Positions 46,983 to 56,000 of a stretch of 64,000 nt of DNA are shown piece after piece. The notes beneath the pieces were generated by a model. It had not been told where the DNA came from. It saw only the letters and a program-made list of their open reading frames with translations, and did no database searches. Source of the DNA: DTHT01 sp037444625. Its GTDB lineage: Bacteria > Acidobacteriota > Terriglobia > Bryobacterales > Bryobacteraceae. Made by a program: the position numbers and the translations under genes. Each line of letters opens with the position of its first letter. The stretch's first letter is position 1. The stretch lies in assembly GCA_037444625.1 (NCBI GenBank), contig JBBIMA010000017.1, positions 1 to 64,000 of the forward strand, read 5' to 3'.

Positions 46983-48668
46983 ATGCTGGTCGAGCTGGTG
47001 GTGGAGAACTACGCCGTCATCGAGCGGCTGCGCGTGCGCTTCCATCACGGCTTCAATCTGCTCACCGGTGAAACCGGCAGCGGCAAGTCACTGGTGGTGG
47101 ACGCCCTGGGCCTGCTGCTCGGCGGACGCGCCTCACCCGAAATGGTGCGCACGGGCGCCGCCCGCGCCCGCATCTCGGGCATTTTCCAACTGCCCGCCGA
47201 ACCGGAACTCGACGGCCTGCTGCACGAGGCGGGCATCGAGGCCGAAGACGGCGAGCTGCTGCTGGAGCGCGAGATCTCCGCCGAAGGCAAGTCGCGCGCC
47301 TTCGCCGCCAGCCGCCCGGCCACGGCCGGGCTGCTGCGCCGGCTGGCCCCTTTCCTGGCCGATATTCACGGCCAGCACGAGCAGCAGCGTCTCTTCTCCC
47401 CCGAGGCCCAGTTGGAAATGCTGGACGCCTTCGCCGGCCTGGGCGAACTCCGCCGGCGCGCCCGCGACCTCTACGAGAGCTGGCGCGAGGTCGCCGGGCG
47501 GCTCGAACAGCTCGAGCGGGCCGAGCAGGAGAAGCTGCGCCTGCTCGATCTGTGGAACTTCCAGGCCCGCGAGATCGCCGCCGCCGCCCCCAGGCCCGGC
47601 GAGGATGCGGCCCTCGAACAGGAGCGCCGCGTGCTCCAGAACGTGGCTCGCCTCCAGGAGAGCGCCGGCTTCGCCTACCAGGCGCTGTACGACTCTCCCG
47701 ACGCCGCCCTCACCCGCATCCGGCAGGCGCTCCGCCGCCTGGACGAGCTCAGCCGCATAGATCCGGCCCTCGAACCCGCCCGCGAGGCGCTGCGGCAGGC
47801 CGAAGTCGCCGTCGAGGAGAGCTCCTACGCCGTGCGCGACTACCTCTCCCGCCTGGAAGCCAATCCCGCCCGCCTGGAGGAGGTCGAAAGCCGCCTGGCC
47901 GCTCTGGAGCGGCTCAAGCGCAAGTACGGCAGCACGCTCGAGGAGGTGCTGGCCTTCCAGGCCGAGGTCTGCCGGCAGATCGAAGCCGTGGAAACCGCCG
48001 GCGAGCGCAAGGCCGCCTTCCAACGCGAGAGCAAGGAGCTGGCCGAGGCCTACTTGGAAGTCTCCGGCGAGCTCAGCCGGAAGCGGCGGGAGGCGGCGCG
48101 CCGCCTGGCGCGGCGCTTGGAGGCCGAGCTGGCCGCCTTGGCCATGGAGGGCGCAGTCTTTGAAATCCTGCTGGCCGGCGCCGATTGGAGCCGGCACGGG
48201 CGGGACACGGTCGAGTTCCGGGTCTCCTCCAACCCGGGCGAGGAACCCAGGCCGCTGGAGAGGGTCGCCTCGGGCGGCGAACTGTCGCGCATCGCCCTGG
48301 CGTTGCGCACCCTGGTGAGTGCGGCCGGCGGCCTGCGGGGATCAGAGAGCGCCCCGCGCACCCTGGTCTTCGACGAAGTGGACGCCGGCATCGGCGGGCG
48401 GGCGGCCGAAACCGTGGGGCGGCGCTTGAAACAACTGGCCGCCGGCCACCAGGTGCTCTGCGTCACCCACCTGCCCCAGATCGCCAGCTTCGCGGACCAT
48501 CACTTCTACATCGAAAAGCAGGAGGTCGCGGGCCGCACCACCGCCGCCATCCGGGAACTGGCAGGCGAGGCTCGCACGCGCGAGATCGCCCGCATGCTCT
48601 CGGGCGAACGCTTGACGCCGGAAGCTCTCCGCCACGCCGAGCGGTTGCTGAAGATGGCGGGCAGTTGA
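46983..48668 (+). CDS. recN: DNA repair protein RecN
   Basis: The 561-residue SMC-like ATPase has Walker A GETGSGKSLVVDALGLLLGG near residue 31, DIHGQHEQQRLF, long coiled-coil arms, signature VASGGELSRIALALRTL and Walker B LVFDEVDAGIGGRAAE. It acts in double-strand-break repair. It starts without an RBS from a promoter that abuts the ATG. It converges on the anti-sigma gene with ten bases between. Confidence 0.96.
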   Translation: MLVELVVENYAVIERLRVRFHHGFNLLTGETGSGKSLVVDALGLLLGGRASPEMVRTGAARARISGIFQLPAEPELDGLLHEAGIEAEDGELLLEREISAEGKSRAFAASRPATAGLLRRLAPFLADIHGQHEQQRLFSPEAQLEMLDAFAGLGELRRRARDLYESWREVAGRLEQLERAEQEKLRLLDLWNFQAREIAAAAPRPGEDAALEQERRVLQNVARLQESAGFAYQALYDSPDAALTRIRQALRRLDELSRIDPALEPAREALRQAEVAVEESSYAVRDYLSRLEANPARLEEVESRLAALERLKRKYGSTLEEVLAFQAEVCRQIEAVETAGERKAAFQRESKELAEAYLEVSGELSRKRREAARRLARRLEAELAALAMEGAVFEILLAGADWSRHGRDTVEFRVSSNPGEEPRPLERVASGGELSRIALALRTLVSAAGGLRGSESAPRTLVFDEVDAGIGGRAAETVGRRLKQLAAGHQVLCVTHLPQIASFADHHFYIEKQEVAGRTTAAIRELAGEARTREIARMLSGERLTPEALRHAERLLKMAGS

Positions 48669-48678
48669 GCCGCGCCCC

Positions 48679-49320
48679 TTACTCCACCCGAAGGCCGAAC
48701 TCGCGCAGCAGCCCCTGCCCGGGCGGCAGGGCGTACAGGCGGATCCAGTAGGTGCCGCGACTCAGGCCGGGCAGGCGCAAGCCGGCGGAGGCGGCCGGCC
48801 CTCGCAGCTCTTCCCCGAGCAGGAGACCGCCCCGGGCGTCCACCACTTCGATCCGGCAGCAGGCGGCCTCCGACAGGCCCGCAGCGTCCCAGATCACACG
48901 CAACGGCCGGCCCGCCGGGGCGCTGTTCAAGGCCAGGGCCTCCGCCCCGCGGGTCGCGCTCAGCAGGATGGTGAGAGCCGGAGCGGCCGGCTGGAGGGGC
49001 GGCAGCAGCAAGCGGGGCAGCAGGACCACCAGCGCCAGCAGCAGGGCGGCGGCCGCCGCCCAGACGGGCGCCGGATGGCTTGCCCAGCGCGCCAACCGCG
49101 CCCCGATCAGCGCCCAGCGCGAGGGGGGCAGCATCATGAAGTTGTGGGCCGCCTGGCGCGTGGCCTGAATGAAGGCGTCGGTTTCCGCCAGCCGGTCCTG
49201 GCAGGCGGGGCAGACCAACAGGTGTTCCTCGAGCTCGGCCGTCTGCTCTTCGGGCAAGCGGTCCAGGGCGTACTGCTCGAGCGTTTGATCGGAAGGATGG
49301 GCTTCCTCGGGGCTCGGCAT
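48679..49320 (-). CDS. Membrane-anchored zinc-finger anti-sigma factor with exported C-terminal domain
   Basis: The 213-residue protein has an N-terminal zinc-binding anti-sigma domain (LEEHLLVCPACQDRL), one membrane helix (around 84-106: VWAAAAALLLALVVLL) and a ~105-residue periplasmic region with beta-type sequence (LRVIWDAAGLS, YWIRLYALPPG). It should bind the sigma factor encoded directly upstream and hold it at the membrane. The outside part is a plausible target for the adjacent exported CHAT protease (inference). Confidence 0.82.
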   Translation of the reverse strand: MPSPEEAHPSDQTLEQYALDRLPEEQTAELEEHLLVCPACQDRLAETDAFIQATRQAAHNFMMLPPSRWALIGARLARWASHPAPVWAAAAALLLALVVLLPRLLLPPLQPAAPALTILLSATRGAEALALNSAPAGRPLRVIWDAAGLSEAACCRIEVVDARGGLLLGEELRGPAASAGLRLPGLSRGTYWIRLYALPPGQGLLREFGLRVE

Positions 49321-49368
49321 GGCTGACTCTCGCGGAACGCCGCGGGCCGGGCCGGCGCTCCTGTAGCC

Positions 49369-50079
49369 TTAGTGGGCCGCCTGGGCCGAATTTCTCCCTC
49401 CCCACAAGGGGAAGCGCCGCTGCAAGCGCCGTTTGCCCAGCTCTCCGAAGCGCGCTTTGGCGCGGGACTTCAGCAGCCGGAACTGCGTCTCGGTCAACTT
49501 CATTTCCCGGCAGATTTGTTCTTGCGTCTGCTCCAACAGATAGAACCGGGTCAGGATCTCCCGATCCCGCCGCGACACGCTGCGCAGCACCTTCTCCATC
49601 AGCTCCACCTTCTGCCGCGCCATCAGCTCCTGCTCCGGGTCGCTGCGCTGGTCGGAGATCGCCAGCCCGGCGTGCAGTTCGATCTGGCCCTTGCGCAGGT
49701 GCACCGCCCGGTCAATATGCGCCGCCACCTGCCGGCGGACCACCGTGCGGACGAAACCCATCAACCGGTTGGGATCCCGCAGCTCCCCGCGCCGGATGGC
49801 CTGGACCACGATCAGGAAGGTGTCGTGCACCCGGTCCTCCAGCTCCTCCGGCCCCAACTGCCGGCACAGGTAGAAGCGCACGCCGCGGGAAAACACGGCG
49901 TAAAGCTGCTCCATGCCCCGCGGGTCCCCGCCCTGAATCCTCTCCACCAGCTCCGCCCAGTCCACCGCGGGCGGCCCCGAGCCCTGCGTCGGCCGGACGG
50001 CCGGAGGCGGCTTCACCGAGGTCTCCGTTCGCTCGCTGCTCCCGCCTCTGCGTAAGGTCTCGTCCATCAGCACAGCCAT
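49369..50079 (-). CDS. ECF-like RNA polymerase sigma factor of the CHAT module
   Basis: The 236-residue protein has a disordered 50-residue N-terminus. Region 2 follows (GMEQLYAVFSRGVRFYLCR, ELEDRVHDTFLIVVQAIRRG, NRLMGFVRTVVRRQVAAHI), and region 4 (VSRRDREILTRFYLLEQTQEQICREM, TETQFRLLKSRAKARFGEL). It is a sigma-70/ECF-type factor without region 3. ATG 50079 is preceded by GAGG five bases upstream and lies only seven bases after the CHAT stop, so the genes are cotranscribed and probably coupled. Confidence 0.87.
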   Translation of the reverse strand: MAVLMDETLRRGGSSERTETSVKPPPAVRPTQGSGPPAVDWAELVERIQGGDPRGMEQLYAVFSRGVRFYLCRQLGPEELEDRVHDTFLIVVQAIRRGELRDPNRLMGFVRTVVRRQVAAHIDRAVHLRKGQIELHAGLAISDQRSDPEQELMARQKVELMEKVLRSVSRRDREILTRFYLLEQTQEQICREMKLTETQFRLLKSRAKARFGELGKRRLQRRFPLWGGRNSAQAAH

Positions 50080-50086
50080 GGTCGCC

Positions 50087-52555
50087 TCATTCCGATCCCA
50101 CCGCAAAATACGCCGCCCAGTAGGCCGGGGCCGCACACCGGCCTCCCCGCGCCAGCATCTCCCGCTGAGCGTGCTGAAGCGCCGTCGCCACCGCCCGCCC
50201 CTCTCCGGGCCGGCAGCGCCCCAGCCGGCCGTAGAACGCCCGGAACAACTCCCCCTCCTCATCCGGCGTCGGCCAGAGGCTGGCGATCACGGCGCGCGCG
50301 CCGGCCGCCAGCCAGGCCCGCGTCAGACCCAGCAACCCCGCCCCGGGCAGGGCCGGACCACGCCCGGAGTTGCAGCCGCTCAGCACCACCAGAGCCGGCG
50401 CCGGCCGCAAGCTTCGAATCGTGGCCGCACCAAGCAGCTCCGGACGCCCCGCCGAGCCGAGACTGAGGGCGATCAGGGCATCCGACGGACGGTCACGGGC
50501 AGCCATCACGTGAGCCGCTAGGTGCAACACCGCGGGCCGCGCCGCCAGGGCCTCCCGCAGGCCTTGAAGCGAGGCCCTCGGTCCTTCCAGCAGCAACGGC
50601 GCAGGGGTCCGGTTCCAGTGGGCGGCCGCGGCGCGTATCTCGCGCCCGCTGCCCGGCAGGCGAGCCAGTTCCAGCTCAGCCTCCCGCGCCTCGGCCCCCA
50701 GCCTGGGCAGCAGGCCCCAGAACCCGCTCGCCCGCTCTCTTGCCGGGCCTCCCTCCCAGCGAACATCCGCACGGTTGTAAACTGCATCGCCCAGGCCCAC
50801 AAACCGGCCCCCCCAATCAAAGGTCCCGCCCCGCGCCACCCTCTGGGCTCCCGGCACCAGTTCGAGCGCCTGCCGTTGGATCAAATACACCGGCCGGTTC
50901 CCTCGGAAATCCGTCACCAGGGCCGCCAGCGGCAGCTCGAACAACACCCTGTCCAGCGCCAGCAACCACTGCCGCTTCCCTCGCACCTCCCGGCTCAGCC
51001 CGCCGAACAGCACCCCGTAAAGCTGCCGGCCCAGCTCCGCGGCCTCCCCGGCTCCGCTCCGGACCGCTCGCAGAAAGGCCCCCGAAAGCGCAGCGATCTG
51101 CCCAGGCGGCGCCAGTCGCGCCATCTCCAGCCGGCCCCGCGTCACCGCCCAGCGATACGCGGCAGACTCGCCCAGATAAAACCCCAGGAAGGCCTCCTCC
51201 GGCCCCAGCGCCGCTTGCGTTCGCCTCAGCAAGCGGCCCCCGCCGTCCCAGCGGAAGTTCGGCCCGACGCCTGTCTCCGAGCCGGCTTCCAGCTCGACCT
51301 CGGCCAGCCGCCGCCGCGCCGCGCGCAAGCGCGCTCTGCCCGCAGGGCTGTCCCGGACCAGCAGGGCCGCCTCCGCGGCGTGCAGTTCCGCCAGGGCCTC
51401 CCCGTAGGCGGCCGGCAGCGAGCCCGTCGCCGGATCGCCCCGCTCGAGCAGCGCCCGCAGCCCGGCCGCGCGGTTCTCTTCAGCCGCCTCGAACGCCTCC
51501 CGGGCGAGGTCCTTCCGGCCGGTGCGTTCCTGCCAGGCGGCCGCGGCCTCCACCAGGGCGCCGTACAACTGCTGAAGTCCGGCGTCCAGGCTCACGCGGA
51601 ACGCCTCAGCCGGCAACGCTTCCAGGCGCCAGCGGCGCGCCTCGTCCACCGCCCGCCGAAAATCCGCCAGCCCTCGCTCGAACCGCCCCTGCCGCACATG
51701 CAACCGGCCCCGCTCGTAATACAGCGCCCACAACGGCACCTGCGCGCCGGCGCGGCCCGCGCTCGCCAGAGCCTGGTCCATCAGCCGCACCGCCGAAGTC
51801 AGATCACCCTGCGCCGCCCGCAACAAGGCGAGATTCCGGTAGCTCAGGTAAAGCTCGGAGGCGCCCCCCAAGCGCCGCATGCGGAAGGCCTCCAGTAGAG
51901 CGACCTCGGCAGGTCCCAGCCGGCCGCGCCGCAGATGCTCGTAGCCTAACGTGTTCCAGGCCAGCGCCAGGGCGCGCTGATCACCCTGCTGAGCGCCCAG
52001 CTCGATGCTCTGGAGGAACAATGCCTCGGCCCCCGGCCAGTCTCCCTGACGCGCGCGCAGCGTCGCGGCCCGGACCAGCAACGGCACCGGGACGCGGCCG
52101 CTGCGCTCGGCCAGCTCGAGGGCTTCTTCGGCGGCCGCCTGCGCCGCGCCCAGCTCGCCCATCTGGGTGTACACGGTCGCCATGTTGGCCGACACCCCGG
52201 CCGCCGTCTCGTAATCCCTGATCTGTCGGGCTAGACGGCGGGCTTCCAGGTACGCCGCCATCGCCGCCCGGTATTGAAAACTCGCCTGCCGGCAGCCGCC
52301 CAGGTTGTTTAGCAGGCGGGCTTGCAACCGAAGGTCTCCCGCCTGCCTGGCGGCGGCCAGCGCGGCCGAGTACACTGCGGCTGCCTCCCCGTACCGGCCG
52401 GCTTGGAACAGGTGATTACCGCGCCAGACTTGCTCGCGCAGATGGGGCACAGGGAGGAGGCTCGGTTGCCGGGATACGCGGCAGCGCTGACTGCCTGCGC
52501 TCGGCAACAACAGGAGCGCGCAGCCTAAAGCGGCAAGAACGCCCTTCGCTCGCAT
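50087..52555 (-). CDS. Exported TPR-CHAT caspase-like protease
   Basis: The 822-residue protein has a signal peptide (GVLAALGCALLLLPSAGS). About nine TPR-like repeats run from residue 45 to 350 (for example LLNNLGGCRQASFQYRAAM, AWNTLGYEHLRRG). A helical linker follows, then a C-terminal CHAT domain with the His-Cys dyad H682 (HLAAHVMAA) and C728 (LVVLSGCNSGRG), then ARAVIASLWPTPDE. CHAT domains are clan CD proteases. The TPR part probably senses a partner. It heads the unit with a sigma and an anti-sigma gene, echoing the TPR-CHAT/RpoE sets near type III-E CRISPR, but no CRISPR is here and this one is exported. Confidence 0.86.
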   Translation of the reverse strand: MRAKGVLAALGCALLLLPSAGSQRCRVSRQPSLLPVPHLREQVWRGNHLFQAGRYGEAAAVYSAALAAARQAGDLRLQARLLNNLGGCRQASFQYRAAMAAYLEARRLARQIRDYETAAGVSANMATVYTQMGELGAAQAAAEEALELAERSGRVPVPLLVRAATLRARQGDWPGAEALFLQSIELGAQQGDQRALALAWNTLGYEHLRRGRLGPAEVALLEAFRMRRLGGASELYLSYRNLALLRAAQGDLTSAVRLMDQALASAGRAGAQVPLWALYYERGRLHVRQGRFERGLADFRRAVDEARRWRLEALPAEAFRVSLDAGLQQLYGALVEAAAAWQERTGRKDLAREAFEAAEENRAAGLRALLERGDPATGSLPAAYGEALAELHAAEAALLVRDSPAGRARLRAARRRLAEVELEAGSETGVGPNFRWDGGGRLLRRTQAALGPEEAFLGFYLGESAAYRWAVTRGRLEMARLAPPGQIAALSGAFLRAVRSGAGEAAELGRQLYGVLFGGLSREVRGKRQWLLALDRVLFELPLAALVTDFRGNRPVYLIQRQALELVPGAQRVARGGTFDWGGRFVGLGDAVYNRADVRWEGGPARERASGFWGLLPRLGAEAREAELELARLPGSGREIRAAAAHWNRTPAPLLLEGPRASLQGLREALAARPAVLHLAAHVMAARDRPSDALIALSLGSAGRPELLGAATIRSLRPAPALVVLSGCNSGRGPALPGAGLLGLTRAWLAAGARAVIASLWPTPDEEGELFRAFYGRLGRCRPGEGRAVATALQHAQREMLARGGRCAAPAYWAAYFAVGSE

Positions 52556-52629
52556 GATCGTGGGGGAGGTTGGTGAACGCGAGGGCCGGCGTTCCCTGGG
52601 GGCACTCCGGGCGGAAATGCCCCCAAGGA

Positions 52630-52635
52630 ATCATA
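52630..52635 (-). promoter_or_regulatory. -10 box (TATGAT) of the CHAT-sigma-anti-sigma unit
   Basis: TATGAT on the minus strand is 74 bases before ATG 52555, with TTGCCA 19 bases upstream as a possible -35 box. No GGAAC-type ECF autoregulation site was recognised. Confidence 0.35.
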
Positions 52636-52981
52636 CCAGAATTGGCCGTCAATTTGGCAACCCTTTTCTAAGGTTTTTGACCGTTCCCGTGCGACCCGCG
52701 GCGCACGAACCCTTCCGATTGAAGGCTTTTCATGAAGCTTACGCAACCGGCGGGAGAATGATGATGATGGGTTCAGGATCCATCCTTTCCACCTCGTTTC
52801 CCAGCCCGGTGGCCTGCGCCCGGCAGGCCGGAGCGCGCGGCCGCCGGCTGATTCTCTGGCCTGAGACTACGGCCTGCCGGGCAGTCAAGGATCGGATGAA
52901 TCCCTTAAAGGATTTAGGTTTCGTAGGATAATTACCCGGCCGGCGAGTGAACCGGCCGCCCCCAATCAGGCGGGATCGGGT

Positions 52982-53012
52982 CGGCTCCGGACCCGGGGCA
53001 GGTCCGGAGCCG
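52982..53012 (-). terminator. 12-bp perfect hairpin after the TonB receptor gene
   Basis: Bases 52982-52993 pair exactly with 53001-53012 around a 7-base loop, 63 bases past the receptor stop. There is no T-run, so termination strength is uncertain. Confidence 0.55.
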
Positions 53013-53075
53013 CCGGGCAGGCGCCCGCCCGGCGCGCGACCGGCTCAGGCGCGCCGGGCAGGCAGGGGGTCGAAA

Positions 53076-56000
53076 CTACCAGTTCAGGTGCATCACCAGC
53101 TTGATGAACCGGGGCAGATTGCGCTGCGTCGGGTGCAGGCGGGCGAACGCCGGGTTGGTCACGTCCACCGAAGCCAGGTCGCTGAACCAGGGATGGTTCA
53201 TCATGTTCACCATCTCGAAGCGGAATTGCAGCTTGAGATTCTCCTTCAAGGGGAAATACTTGGAAAGCGAGGTATCCCAGTTCTGGTAACCGGGCCGCCG
53301 CACGTCGCTGAACAGATATGGGAACGTGCGGAATTCATAGGTCAAATTGGGCGGCGTGACCTTTCTGCCGGTGGCCGGATCGTCCCACAGCGACGTGTTG
53401 AACCACTGGGTGCGCGACGGATTGGACAACTTGGCGCTGCCCGGGCGCACCTGCGGCGCATTGGGATAATCCGCCACCCAGCCGCTCTGGTAAGTCACGT
53501 CGTAATTGATCTGCCAGCCGCCGATGAGGTGATTGAGGATCGGGTGCACGTCGGACCCGAAGCGCCGCCCGCGGCCGAAAGGCAATTCGTAAATACCCAC
53601 CACCACGAACTTCTGCGGGGCGTCTATGTTCTGGTCCGATTCCTTCACCAGGCGAGTGTTCTCCCAGTTAGCCAGCACGAAATCCTGCGAGTTCAGCACG
53701 CGAATCTGGCGCAGATTCTTGCCCACGTTGTAGCTGGACAGGAAGCTCAGCCCGTGGGAGAGCCGCTTGGTCACCTTGACGGCCATGCCGTGATAGCGAT
53801 TGCGGCCCAGGGGCACGCTGCTGATGGAGATGCCGGAGTACTGGGGATAGGCCCGCCAGAGGATCTGGCGCTGAATGGTGGCGCCGTTCAGGGCGGCGTT
53901 GGCCGGAATCAAGCCGGCCATGGGGTTGGGCACCTGCCCCGTGTAGTAGGCGGTGTCAATCGCGCCCGTCGCCGTGCGCCGGCCCATCTCGTTGGCCGGG
54001 ATGTAGTTCAGCCCGAAGCCCAGCGAGACCCGGCGGGTGGCGTTGCCGCTGTAGCCCAGCTCTAGCAGGATGCCGCCCGGCAGTTCGCGCTGGATGTCGA
54101 AGGAGTACTGTTGGCTGTAAGGCAAGCCCCGGTTGCGCATGTAGGCCGTCACGCCCTCCCCCAGGAAGCTGGCGGCGCCCTGGCTGGAGCCGATCGGGTC
54201 GAGCAGCTTGCCTCCCAGGGTGACGTAGGGATTGGCGGTCTTCAGGCCGGCGACCGGGCGCAGGCCGTCGGTCGAGACCACGGCGGTGGTTGTGCGGCTG
54301 AAGCCCGCGGTCGAACCCAGCGTGTCGTCGCCGAGGTAGTAGAGGCCGTAGCCGCCGCGCAGCACGAGCTTGTCGCTGAGCCGATAGGCCACGCCCACGC
54401 GCGGCTGCCAGTTATTCTTGTCGGCATCCAGCAGGGTGCGCGGCTGGCCGTCCACGCCCGCAAAGCGTACCTGCCCCTTCAGGTCCAGGCCTTTCACCCG
54501 GGCGGCGATCGGGCTGGGGGCGTTCAGGTCCACGCCGTTGACCTGCCGGTTGAAGCGCTCCATGTTCCCGGTCTCGGTATCCCAGCGCAGGCCGACGTTC
54601 AAGCTCAGGCGCGAAGTGACCTTCCAGTCGTCCTGGATGAACCCGGCGTAGTAGAAATGCCGGTAGGCCGGGTCAATGTTCTTCTCCACGCGCGCCGAGC
54701 TGGGCAAGCCGAGCAGCATGGTCGCCAAGCTGTTGCCCGAGACGGCGTCGGCCCGCTGGGCGTTGGCCTGCGTCCAGTTCTTGCCGAAATACCAGTAGCC
54801 GGAGGGATAGCCGCGGCCGGAGTTGTTCTGGTTGTATTGCCGCACCTCCGCGCCGAATTTCAGGAAGTGCCGGCCCAGCACCTTGTTGAAATTAGGTTGC
54901 AAGCTGTAAGTGTCGCGGGTGCCGGGCCCGAAGGCATTCGAACCGACCGATTGGTAGCCTTCCAGGTCGAAGCGCGGGAACTGATACCTGGTGAACTGCG
55001 CCACCAGGGCCGGGTCAATCCCGAGCTGTTTGGGATCGTAACCGGCGCCGATCGAGCTGCCCCCCGCGTCCTCCCAGCGGGTCAGCCCGAACCGGAAGTC
55101 GAAGGTCATGCTGGGAGAAAGCGTCGAGGTCCAGTTCATCATGATGTTGCGCCCGTTGCGCAGCAAGGGAGCGTTGCCGGTGGGCTCGGCCGGGTTGTCC
55201 AGGCCGAACACGATGGCCCGAAATTCCTGGAACGGGTTCTCGCCGTAACGGAAGAAGACGTTGTTGCTGGAGTTGACGACGAAATCGGTGCGGCCGACGA
55301 ACTGATCGAAGCTGGCGATCCAGCGCGAGGGATAGGGGTAGTTGTTGATGCGCGCCGGTCCGTCCCCGGGCGCTGAGGGAGGAGGATAGTAGGAAAGCAC
55401 CTTCTGGGCCACCGGATCAATCTGGGCGGCCGGGATCCGGTTGCCCGGGAAGGGCGTGCGCGTGCCGTCGGCGCGGGTCGTCCAGGGATCGTAAATGAGC
55501 ACCTGCTGGCCGGCCGCGTTGAACAGTTGGCTGAAATCCCCGCCGCGGATCTCCATGATCGGGAAAGTCTTCACGTCGGGATCCGCCGAGCGCTGCCGCA
55601 TGCTTTCCCAAGAAAGCATAAAGAAGGCCCGGTTGCGCCCATCCACCAGCTTCGGGATGTAGTAAGGACCGGAAACCATCGCGCCGAACTGGTTGATGTG
55701 ATTGGGCGGTTTGCGGCCCTTCGGGTAAAAGACTCCGGCAATGGTCTGAGGCTGGTTCAGCTCGCTCTGATTGGCGTTCAGCTTGTCGTTCTGGAAGTAC
55801 TCGAAGGCGGTGCCGTGAAACTCGTTGGTGCCTCCCTTGGTGACGATGGTGATGACGCCGCCCCCGGTCCGGCCGTACTGCGCGTCGTAGGTATTGGCCT
55901 GGACCTTGAACTCCTGCACGGACTCGGTGGTGGGCACCGCGATCACCGTGTATTCGGCCCGCACGTTGCTGATGCCGTCCAGCAGCACCTCGTTGGTCTT

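Larger units (their letters stand above)
52556..53075 (-). other. 520-base non-coding gap between the CHAT unit and the TonB receptor
   Basis: I see no gene here. It holds a candidate promoter for the CHAT operon (TTGCCA at 52660-52655 and TATGAT at 52635-52630, 19-base spacing). Two hairpins also lie in it: 52937-52958 (7-bp stem) and 52982-53012 (12-bp perfect stem). Open frames exist on the plus strand but their codon use and motifs do not support a protein. Confidence 0.5.

Noticed and set aside
48679..52555. Type III-E CRISPR (Craspase) locus
   Set aside because: TPR-CHAT and sigma genes recall it, but there is no Cas7-11, repeat array or other cas gene, and this CHAT protein has a signal peptide.
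52554..52931. 125-codon plus-strand frame in the CHAT/TonB gap
   Set aside because: Begins opposite the CHAT start, no RBS, methionine run and no domain; more likely promoter sequence.
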